Of a DNA stretch of 64,000 nucleotides, positions 43,301 to 55,300 are shown one piece after another. The translations under genes and the position numbers were made by a program. Below the pieces are notes generated by a model. That model was not told where the DNA came from, did not search any database, and saw only the letters and a program-made list of their open reading frames with translations. The stretch spans positions 1-64,000 of the forward strand of contig VZSF01003003.1 of NCBI GenBank assembly GCA_013398295.1, read 5' to 3'. The stretch comes from Chionis minor (taxonomy: Eukaryota; Chordata; Aves; Charadriiformes; Chionididae). Every line of letters starts with the position of its first letter. The stretch's first letter is position 1.

Positions 43301-46300
43301 TTGCAAGGCTGGCTGCACTGTCCTCTTTGTCAAAACTGTGTGCCAATTTAGTGTTCTTTGTTAGTGAAACCTTAGTATATTTTAAATTGATAAAATCTGA
43401 TTTTGTGCCTGGTGAAGAAGTAAAATTAATTTTGTCTTTCCTTTCACAACAGCGGGACAGAATGTTCTGTGTGGAAAAAGTGAAATACCAATGATATGAT
43501 TTATTATGCATTTTTCCTGTGAAATATAGGTTAGATTTACAGTCATTCATATTATGAAATATGGGTGTTTTTTAACCTTAAATGTAGTGGTATTTGAAGA
43601 ACTTAGGAACAGTATATAGAACTAACTTCTCTATTTTTATTTTTTTTTAAACTAAAATGTAAAGTTAAGTTTTTCAGTTTGTTCGATGTAATTTAAAATT
43701 GATTATGGAGGATGATGCTTTTGATTTTTCTTCTCTCCTTGTGGAAATGAGGAAACACTGTAAATAAACAGGTTTATTCCACATGATAACTTGAGTTTAA
43801 TGCACTGGAAAAATGGGAACTAACCGCTTTTAATATTGAAAGATGTTAAGAGTTGTACTGAGAGTATGGATGACGGTGTTCAACAATGCTAAGGCGGCAC
43901 TTCCTTGGTTTTCATCAGTGTATTTGGCTGTTAACTCAGTCACTGGAAGGATAAAATCCTTCCCAAAATCTTTGAGAGACAGGAAGGTATTATGCATGTT
44001 TACGTAGAGAATTGAGACACAGGACAGGTTAATTAACTTGTCAGTAGTTGTACAGGACACCTAACCTGGCTGGTATTAGAACCAAGGTTTCTTGTGACCC
44101 AAATGAGTATACTCGCCCAGTGACCATCCTACCTTCACTTTTGACATTTTTCATCTCCTCTCTCCATTAGCTGCTCCAAAGTGCTGACACATAAAAAGAA
44201 CTCTTATTTTAAAAAAAGTGACATCTATTTGGTTATCCTTTACATAGAAACAGAAATAACTTGCTTAGGTAATGTGGGATAAAATTTCTACAAAGGTTTT
44301 ATGTTTCAGTTTCTTGACTGACTGGTTTAGGTGGAGGCACATTTTAGCACTTGAAATTATTTCAGATGAAGGCCACAAAATTTTGTTTCCAGAGAATGCA
44401 GACATGTTTGCAGTTATTTCAAGAAATGGCATGATAAGGGCATAAACAATTGATTTACTTGTCGAATGATCTGTAGGATGGTAAGAGCTGTTAGGATTTC
44501 TTTTGAGACTTTTAAAGTCTTTTTAACTGCTTAATTCTTGTGCTTCTGCACAACTGAAAATGGGCCTCTGGATCCAGTCACCACAGCTCTGTATCTTGAG
44601 CTTCACTGAGATGCTTTATGTCTCTTTCTTGTACCTCCCGAAAATATCTTTGTTGTGATACAGTTAATTTACAGTTTTGTAACACTTCAACTTGATGAAT
44701 CTTACTACTGTCCTCTGTATTTGTTTAGGCTGATTGCCTAAACACTTGTGAACTGATTACTGCTACAAGATATCTGAATTCCTTTTAACCACTTCAAAAT
44801 TTTACTGCAAATTGCATATTCAAAATGGATTTATAAGGTCTCTTCAGGTTGAAGTCTTTATTTAACAGTTGTGACTTACTGCATACTTTAAAACGCAGAT
44901 ATTTTTATCTCATTAAATAACTTTTCCAGCTCGTTAATAGCATTAGGTTGAGGAGACTTAATAAAGTATTATTCCATGTAAAAAAAAATTTCTCAAAATT
45001 CTCTTAATCTCTGATGTTAATACGTCAGCTGTCAGAATCATATATCAATATGAATTGTAGTTAATGATTTGTAGTCAATTTATCATTTTACTGTCACTGA
45101 ATTTTAATTGGATCGGCATGTCATTTATTATATATTAATGCATAGTAAGTGGTGGTAATTCTCCATGCTAATGTTCCAGCCAAGTTATTTAAACTACAAC
45201 TCGCTTTGTCCTTAATTAAGCCTGAACTCATCTCATTTTTGAAATAAACTGAGCTGCTTTCATTACAGCTCTCCTTTGTTTGAAATGTTGATGAGGCAGA
45301 AAAAAATGACAGTTGTACACTTTTAATATGTGTGTGGCTTCATAATTGTAAAGAGCATTTATTATCTGTGTTTGTGAATAGTATTTCTCCATATAAATCG
45401 TACTCTAGCAACAATAATAGCTTGGAAATCCTATGGTGCAGTATATGTGCTGTAATGTGTGTTGCTCATTTTTTCCAGACATCGCTTGTTAGGCTTAAAC
45501 CTTCCATCCTTGACTTGAAAATAATTCTCATGTGATCTTTGAAATGCAATTCAACAATTGAACAGCATTAAACAGTTTCAAAAAATTCAAAGTGCAGCTG
45601 AGTGTTTGGAGGCAGTAGTTGTCTGTAACTACTTAAGTGTCTAATTTTTCAAAAGAGGCAATTAAGATCAAATGTTGTTCCTCAGTATAGGAAGGCATGT
45701 CTCTGGGCAGGTATGCATGGTTACTGTATTTCCATATTCATATTTTTCATAGGGTTATTCTGGATCAGTTTGAGTAATTTGTGGCAAATGAAGCAAATGT
45801 TGCATGAGGCTTTCTTCTGTCAAAGAGGAATTGTTTCACTGATAATTAGATAAATATTTCAAATATAAGGATCTCATGCCTTTAACTAGAGAAAGGATGC
45901 TGTATGTTTCAAAATAAAACCAAGAACCAGTGCATGCAGATAAATCCAAGCATGCCCCAAGCACCTAATGAAATGTTCTGAGAAAACAAAGGTAAAAAAA
46001 CCCAAAACCAAACCAAAAAACCCAAAAAACTTTTAATCCAGCGCCCCCTGCCCGCCTTTTTTTGCCACTGATAGAGCTGGATTATGTAATTAGAGTGTTT
46101 CTTAGAATAGTACAATGTGCTGTGGTTTTGGGTTTTGTTGTAATTTTTATTTTCCTCTACAAGGAAAGGTGTATCAATTTGGGTTGCAGAATCCTATTCC
46201 TTGCTTGCTCTTCAGTTTTTGTTTGTTCCATGTACTGTGTAAAGTTTATATGTATAGAACCTACAGATATATACAAAGTTACTCTTCTTGCTGTTGATGT

Positions 46301-49300
46301 AGATAGAACAGCATACAGTTGAAGAAAATAAATGCAGAAAAATCAGTGAGAAAAAAATTTACATGGTAATAGTAGCCATGAGAAATACTTACAGTTTAGT
46401 AGCATTTGACTGCTTATTGTTTTATTGACATTTTTGTGCTTAGTCAAAATTACATTGGTCTGCAACAGGTGAAATGGTTGAAAGACTCTCCAGTAGAAAT
46501 GTCTTTTGGAGTGTACTGAAATCAATTTTACAAAAAATGCAGGTTGTTTCTTTGGTATTTTTTTTTTTTTAATAAATGTTTACATTAAGTATTTTGTGAA
46601 GCAATAGTTTAGTCATTCTTGGATTAATAATTAAGGATTGTGTGGTGCCAGGGTTTTTGTGGCTTATTGCCACTGTATGGATACATTTTGAGGCTTTATT
46701 ACTGTTTTTTCTGATTGTAAAGCAAATAATAAAAACTCAGATATATCCGTACCTGATATAGCAACAAGAAAGAAAAAAAAAAACAACAAACAGTAGCTGG
46801 GAGAAATAGGATGATGCAAATATTTGCTCTTAATAAACATCTGAGAATAGAAGTTTGTTTAAAAATGCACTTACAAATGGCTTTGTATAATTTGCCTGCT
46901 GCATTTTTAATGAACATTGTCAGCAGCCGTTCATCCAGCAAAGTTATTTGTGTCCTGATTGAGGTGAAACCCAAGAAGTGACCAAAATGCTATGTTAAGT
47001 AAGTGACAATATTATAAAGAAAATAATGGCTGTCAAATTAATTTTTTTCTTTTTTTTTTTTTTTTTAAACAGTATGAATCGGATGAACAAGAAAAAAGTG
47101 CCTATCAAGAGTATGATAGCGACAGTGATGTTCCTGAAGAGTTGAAAAGAGATTATGTGGATGAGCAGACAGGAGATGCCCCTGTGAAAAGGTAAGTAGA
47201 CTTGTGTGAGTCCTTGGTTTCATTTACATGGTCTTCATCTCAGTACTCTAATTAGTTCATTTTCTCTTTAATCTATACTGTACGACAATGGAATAGTAAT
47301 CAAATAATCTTTATGCTACCTGCACATTTAGAAAGGCTCAGCACTTAGATCTCTGGAAGGGGGAGGAATGTTAAACTGCTCATCATTATTGCGGGAAGAA
47401 ACTTGTGAAAGCAAGATTTTGAAGGAGGATAAAGACTCTCTGAAGCAGGTAGTGGGAAAACTGATTAGCAAGCATTAGATGTTAACTGAAGGTTCTTCTA
47501 CAACTGCTGTTGTGCATACGCATAATTTCTGCTGTGTCAAAAGCAGTTGTTTGCAGACTAATGGCTTGAGGCTTGGGCTTCTGCTTTTGGAGTCCATAAG
47601 AACTTTTACAGATTAGAAAAATAATAAATTCTTTCATAGCTTGAAGGCAGTCATTTGGAATTTTAAATTCTCTTTTTCTTTAAGAATATATATATGTGCA
47701 CACATATATACATACTATACTACATACATGAATATATATATTATATTTTGATGAATATATATTAAATGTATTTTATTTATATATATTCATATAAACAAAA
47801 GCCAGCTCTGTAGCCTTTACAAGGATCTGAAATACAAATTTCTGTCTAGGACACTGTACTACTTAGTGTCCATTCAGACTTTGTGAAGCAGGCTAACATT
47901 ATTCATATGTAGAGGATTGCAGGAGAACTAGAAAGCCATCACTTGGGTCAAAGCAGAGGAATATTTTCTTACAAAATAACTCTTTAAGATAAAATATTGT
48001 TAGCGTGAGTTTGTAAGATAACATCACATAGACTACTTCATTTGAAAGAAGTGATGGAGAGATTGATAAAATTTACTTAACTGGAACAAACCACAGTCAC
48101 TGTCTGTAGCTTTGTGCTGTGAAATCGAAGCATTCTCAATTTTTGGAAGAATATCATTTTGAGGTATGGCAGCTGGCAGAAGGTTTCTCTTATAGAATCA
48201 CAGAATATCTCGAGTTGGAAGGAATCCATAATGATCCTCCGAGTCCAACTCCCTGCTCTTCATGGGACTACAATTTATGAAAAATTCAATGTCTTTTTAG
48301 TTTCGTCTTCCTCAAAATTGTTTCCATTTCCAGATAGTCATTTTCAGCTGTAACTTGCTAGTCTGCCCCTGTTTTGTTGTGACTTGTGTTGTTTTCATTT
48401 TCTGTACTTCATAAACTATGACCTTTACTCAGAGTGGTTATATGATTGCTGAGGCCAGACAGAGGCCTGCAGTACTCAAGCCTTGGACTACAACTGAGAA
48501 ATTCCTTTCTCTAGCACAATTTCATGTAAATTATGCCAGGCTTCTCTCTTTAAAAAATGTTAGAATTCTAATCCAGTTGCGCTTTGGCATAAATAAAATA
48601 GTGTGCTGGAAGACAAACTGTCATGTGAAGGGAGAGGGGAGGAAGGATTTCTTTTCTACTAAATTTTATTTGTATGTCCTTGAATATAATAGGCACTCAC
48701 ATTTGGTGTATTTTGTTTTGTTTTTTTTAAAGTGTTTCTCGAGAAACTCTGAGGAGCAGAAAGAGATCAGATTATAACCTCAATAAAGTGAATGCACCTA
48801 TCCTAACAAACACTACACTGAATGTAATAAGGCTTGTCGGTATGTAGAACAGTTGTAGTTTTTTATGTGTTTTTTATTTTAATGCAAACCTATTGATAAC
48901 AAATATGTTAAATGAATGTTAAGGCTTTTAAAAATATACCTAGTTGGGCTCTATTTCCACTCTTTGAAAATGTTACTAAAATAGGAATAAAGCACTAAAA
49001 CAAAATATTTAATGAAATAGAAAAAATTGGTTATATCTTGTGATTTATTTTTACATTTAAAATTAATCTGCATGCATATATTGATTTCAATGAATAATGG
49101 TGGATAATTTGTCTAAAATATTGAATGCATAAAACCAGTGGAGATAGGAAGGAAACAGATTAATGTTTTATGTTGCCATTGTTTCTTGGTGAAGGAAATG
49201 CTTTGTTTTAAAGTAGTATAGTTAAAAAAGTAAGAATTTAAGACTGGGGGTTTTCCCTTTCATTACTCGAATTCTTACATCCAGAATAATTATTTTTACT

Positions 49301-52300
49301 ACATGGTAGACAACTAGAAGAAAAGTGTCCTCCCATACTGGTAATTTTAGTAATTGTAATGCATTTTAGTAATCTCCGGAGAGTTTAGGGAGTCTCTATC
49401 CTTGGTGGTAATCAAGACACGACTAGACAAGCCCCTGAGCAACCTCATCTCCTTAGACCTGCTCTGAGCAGGAGGTTGCACTAGATGGCCTCTGGAGGTC
49501 CTTTCTGGCCAAAAGTTTTCTATGAAAACACCCTTCCAGTTCTAGATGTAATGGGATTTATTTTTTGTGATCATGACTTTCATTTTATTATCTAGATAAT
49601 TGTACAATAGCAGTTTTCTGCTACTTGATTTTATTTTTAGGCAATGGGAAGTAACTAACTAAATTTATCATGTTAGGCAGAAAAGAGAGGACTTTTGTAC
49701 ACATTATATTAATGAAGTTTGTCTTCAATGTTTATAGGCTTAGAAATAATGGTGGTACTTCAGAGTGTGTTGTTTCTAAAAGAGACTACTCTGACACCTA
49801 GTTAGTACCTTTTGCTGTCTTGGAGGGCAGCATATAAATCAGAAATTAATTTTCTAAAGAGTTTTTGGCATTTTTTTTCCTCTTGGAGCATCTAAAATAT
49901 AGACCTGAAATAAGAATTGAGGTTATTCTGGGATAAGTTTTCTGGTATTGATCTGTGAGTTAGGTTGGAGAGATTTGTTTTCTACCTTCTAGAATAAGGT
50001 TTTGCTCTGAGAAAAGGTGGGATTGAATATAGAAATCACACATGGCACATTCATGCAAACCATTTCAGTCCTCCCCCAGCCTCTGCCCCTGCCCCCCTGC
50101 CCTAACACAGTGTAAGAGTTAGGTGGAGCTGTAGTTCTAGTTTTCCAGTTTTACAGAAGGAGTCTTCATATTTGTGGATTCTGGCCATAACCCCAAACAT
50201 TATTTCCAAAGCTTATATAGATGGTTTTTCCCCCTTCTGGAATTACATTAAATTTTCAATATTTCTGCTATTGGGGTTGTTTTATATTGTTTCTGTAATG
50301 ACTGATAATAGAGTTATTTGGAACATGGAATTGGAAAGGGATTTCCTGCAGCCTCCGCTACAGGAAGACATGTCATTTAGTACTGGCTGTAAATATGCTT
50401 GTTTTGAGCTCCAGCTTAAGAATATCTCTGCTTTGTTCCCACCACTCTTATCTAATAGGAATTCTATTCTAGAAGCCTTATCAACTTCATGGTTAAAAAA
50501 AAAAATAAATTATCCACCTATTTTCTGCCAACTTGCTCTTGTGCCAAAATAAACTTTCAGGTTTAACAGATCATCTTGTTCTTTGATGCTGTTTTTACAG
50601 AAAGCAATCCTATTTCTTCTCAGTCTTTAATTTGCTAAACTGAACGTGTCAAGCTTTCTCGTATCCTCTGTATTTACCCACCAGAAGGTTAAGTCCCCTA
50701 CTTTCTTAACAGGTTTTTTTGCTGCTCTTGTTATAGACTTACGAAAATCATGTGCAACGCTTTGGATGAGATCTTACTGAATTGTGTCACTGTTGTATCG
50801 CAGCATCCTGGTCGCAAGTTGCCTCCCTTTTGCACCTCTTTGAATTTCTCACAGCTCCCTTGTACTGGCAGTTCAGTCCATCTGTAATAAGCGTTGTACA
50901 GCCAGCAGGTCCTTCACTTTCCCATTTTTTTCCAAGGGATAAGCTGCTATTTTCTAGCAGAAAGATGCATGTTTTTAATTAATTGGTCCCCAAATGCATG
51001 GCATTACAATTTGTACTACTGAATTTCATCCAATTTTTATTACAGCAGTCATCAAGGTCCTCCAGTTCCTCCTGTACATTATGTCACTCCTTTTCTGTTT
51101 TGATGGTGCCTCCTTATTTTTTTTCCATTATTATACTCTTTATTTTTGTGCCAGAGTCATTAGTGAAAATATTAGAGGCCAGTTGCTGGGAAGTTCACTA
51201 GCAGCTTTTCCAGATACTTCCCTTCCCATCACACTCGGTTCTGTCTTCTCTTTTATTAAGTCCTTACTCATTAAAAAAACTCAAGCTTCACTTGTTTATT
51301 GTGCAATATTGTTAAATTAATACTTCGACTAAATCTTAATTGCTTCCATCTTTCTGCTTCTGTCACTTCCGTACTTTCTTCAACACTTAATCTGAAGTCC
51401 TGCATCCTACAAATTAAAGCACTAGATCAATAGTTGCTTGGGTGACTATTTTCCCTTCTGTTAATTATGTTTTTATTTGCTGTTTTTCAATCGTGGCGGT
51501 ACAACCCATGCCTTGACTGCTTATTGCACATACAGGTTATTACACTGATTGCTAGACTGGTGATTTCATGAACACTTTTATCATGTCCTGATTTCTTTGC
51601 TCCTGTAGTTTGACTGTTTTAAGGTCTTTTCCAGCTCATTTTCAGTGTGCCTGAAAGTGGCCAGTTCAGTTCTATTGGACAGCCTGTTCCCCTTCTCTTA
51701 TTTTTCTGTCAGTATCGCCCCAATGAAAAACAAGGCAAACTATTCATTCTCGCTTTTGGGCTGTCTTGTTTTTCTACAATTTCTGTTCTGTCATGTCCCC
51801 TGGTTTGGTTTGCCTTTGTTAGTCTTCTCTAATTGGAAAACTCCTGATTTTTACCATCTTTGGAAAATTTAGTTTTGGAAAGACTTTTGGTACTTCTAGC
51901 TCTTAATGTAACTTCCTGAGTGAATAGGTCTGGTTTTCCCCTTTGTCCTTGTCCTAGGCATTCTTCCCTTCTAGTTTCTTTGCAGTTTCTTATGTTTCTA
52001 ATATGCAATGACCCTGCCTCACTTTCACCTTCATTTGTATCTTTTTTGAGGAACACCTACCATTTGATATCATAAATGAAACAGGGTTTTTTGCACTGTC
52101 TTTCTGTTAATGTAAACTGCATATTACACCTGCACCACAGAAGTTGAAAATGCCTTCATCTTTTGTCATGACTTTCAGCCTTAGCATACAAATATTTCAG
52201 TCACTTCTTCCAGACATCCCCAGAGGCATCAGACACGTTTCTCTTACGTGTCTTCAAAGGGTTAATGGCTACAGAAACAAGAAACAAATAAGATACCATG

Positions 52301-55300
52301 GTTTAGCCAGACTATCTGATTTATTAGTTTTTCTTCCCTTTTTGTCTCCCCTATTGTCTTTTGAATCATCCCTATAAAACGTGATGATAATAAGGATGTT
52401 GTTGTTGGGCAGATTTGGCTGGGCGTGACACTAGGTTGTAGGAGATCCAGGTTTGATCCAGTCTCCTGGATTATCCCCCTGCATACAGGAATGCCCTGGA
52501 ACATGCCTGTTTTAGGCATAAATAAATAGTAGTCTGCTAGTGCCATGGAAGGCTCCAGTTTGTCTCAAACTGTCTCAGATTTTTGGCTAGGAAAATGCCA
52601 TGGTACTTAACACTAATTTCATGGAGCATAACTGAGATGGTTGTCTAGGATTCCTTCATTATCAATATAAGTAACTCCAGAAGGTGGTTGTTGACTGTCC
52701 TGGATGTCATTGCCTGTGTGTCATCGCATAGGTATCAGCACTTTTCTTCTGGAGCTGCTTGCCCTCTGCACAGGAGATTTAGGCAACCAGTGTGGGCTAA
52801 GGGTCAAGTTTTCGGATAAAGTTGGACAGAGTGAATTGCATATGTAAGACCAACACTGTGGCACCTCAGAAATTAAGCTGGGGCCAGTCCAGCCCAAACC
52901 ACGACAGCAATACAGGGGACATTATAGATATGTCCTATCTACGGAAAGCCTGTACTCTTCTGAAGTTCTGTTCATGGAAAATAAGGCTCTATTTTAAGAG
53001 ATGACATTTTGTTTGGTAGCAGTAATGTCAGTACTTAAGTAGTTTTTGTCCCTGCTCCGTTTTGTTACTGATATTCCTGCCCCCTGTATGTTGCATCAGC
53101 ACGACTAGCTCCCTGATCTTAGTTAAAAACAAATCATAAAGGCAACTAGATTTAAAAAGGAAAGTTTGGAGTTTGATGAAGATGTGGATTTAAATTGCCC
53201 AGTCAAGTAGCAGAAATTGTTGCCTCGCTTTTTAGGAAGGGATGTATGCAAGTAGTGATACTCACTGAATGGGTATAACAGTGCTCATAACCCATTTTGA
53301 ACTATTTCTGTGTGCTGTATACTTTGTTCTATTCATCTAGCCTCCATACAAAGTGTAGCTTAATATATATAAACTACATAAATGAGTTGCTATGTATAAC
53401 TGAAGTGAGAGCTGCTATAAATTTTGTGAATTTGAATTTCAAGTGAACAGGTCAATTTATCTGTTTTTCCCTCAAGTTTATAAGCTAGGTAATTATTTCT
53501 GTTTCCAGTATAAAGTAACCATTAGATTAATTTATAAATTTAATTCTTTCTTATCAAGCCATTGCCTGTTGACTTAAAATATAATGGAAGAATGAACCTG
53601 TGTTAAATCTGTAAGGAATATTTTGACCTAGGTTCTGTACATTGACAAAAATAATTAATGATGGTGTCATTGTATATATTGTATGGCTGATTTCTTATTT
53701 TAATTAATATCATTCTGCCTTAAGAAATACTCATTAAACTATTTCTTAGGTTGGAGTTTTTTAATGCCTTTTTTAATGCCAGACTTCTGCTTTTGTTGTG
53801 AATCGGTTTTGGGAAGAAAATCTTTGATTTTCCTTTGTTTAAAACCCATTAACTTCTAAGAAAATAGTAATGGTGATGACAAATGTCACAGCAGAAATCT
53901 TGTGGGTGAAATAAGCAATTGGTCACGTAGCATAGAACCTCATAGAACTTAAAACCTCAAATCATACAGTCTTTCAAAATGATATAATTACAATGGGCTT
54001 TTCACTTTTTCCTTCAAAGTGGCATTTTACTCCTAAAGTATGTCATAGAAAGCTGCATAATTGGAATTCGCTAGGAAATTATTTTACTGATGACCAAAGA
54101 TATACTAAAATTTAAATATGTATTATTCAGGAGGCTGTGTATTTATTTACCTTTTTTGTTTTGCTGATCAGTTTTATATAGATTAGTCTGATAGAGAGTA
54201 CTCTGTACTTACTGTCTTTAAGGACGAAAGAAGTGTTGGAAACGGTACTTCAAAAGAAACCTGGCAAATGTTCAGCAATTTTAGCTATTAACAGAGAGTC
54301 TCTAGAAAGTCAAGCTACTCTGAGCTGTTGAATCTCTAAGCAGTGTTTTCAAGCATTTCTGGGAGTTTCTAGCATGGCATGGGTTTGGCCTGTTAGTGCC
54401 GTTTGGAAATGTTCTCATACACCCCTCTTCAACCAAATAGGAACTTTTGTGCAACTAGGTAACAATATATAGAACTTAAAAGCTGGCATCCTGTTAGAGA
54501 GAGCAACTAGGAGGAAATGTTCTTGGAACACTTGTTGTGTCAAGATGCTGAGTGATGTAGTAATAGAGAAATGTTCTTGGCATCAGGAGATTTTTATAGG
54601 GACAGTACTTGGGCAGTGTACAGTGTGTAGCCCTTTGGAAAAGTATAAGATACTGCCTGAGAGATTACCTTGAATATTGATGCCAACGGCACAGATATTT
54701 GGAAATCTAACTGTCCAGAATGTGTCACATCAACCTCTTATAGTGTATGGGTTGCAGGTGAGTTTAAAAATGTGTTTATCACAGAGTAAGTTGAAAAAAT
54801 CAGCCTGTGGCAGTAAAGAATATTCAGATATAGCACATCTGGAGGTGACAGCTGCTTTGATTAGGGTACCATCCTTTCCCAAACATCCAAAAATTTCCAC
54901 ATTGAGCTGGATTTGGTTTTCCATTTTGGAAGACACATAGTTTTATTTTTTCAAAAAAATAGCTTTGCAGTTTGTTCGTAAGGCTGTATATCAAAACTGA
55001 TAATTAAGCATAGAATTAATAATTGGGCTAGACTGCCAAATATTAAGTATTGCAACCTGTGTCAAATCTCCAAAAATAACAAAATATATGCTTGCATATG
55101 TTAGCAAACTGGGACACAGATGCATAGTATTCAAGTAGGGAGTCCAGGCTAGATAGAAACCTGGAAAGCAGCAATGTCAGGTCATTGCTTGATTCTTATC
55201 ATACTGCTATATTATCTTACCATGTATGCAGCTGTATCATGTATTTGTCAAATTAATGTTATCTTTACAGACCTACATGAGTAATTGCCTAAAAATTGCT

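Larger units (their letters stand above)
41761..47072 (+). other. VPS50 intron, about 5.3 kb
   Basis: It holds the 16-bp tandem repeat (42796-42840), a GC-richer patch at about 42950-43200 with no recognisable identity, an A/C-rich tract (45981-46030) and the poly-T splice tract at its end. Confidence 0.87.
47192..48732 (+). other. VPS50 intron, about 1.5 kb
   Basis: It holds the AT-rich block (47686-47797) and the short antisense CR1 end (48191-48273). Confidence 0.9.

Noticed and set aside
50172..50552. 126-codon open frame on the + strand
   Set aside because: It overlaps the 3' part of the antisense LINE and has no family resemblance, so I treat it as a shadow of that element and chance.
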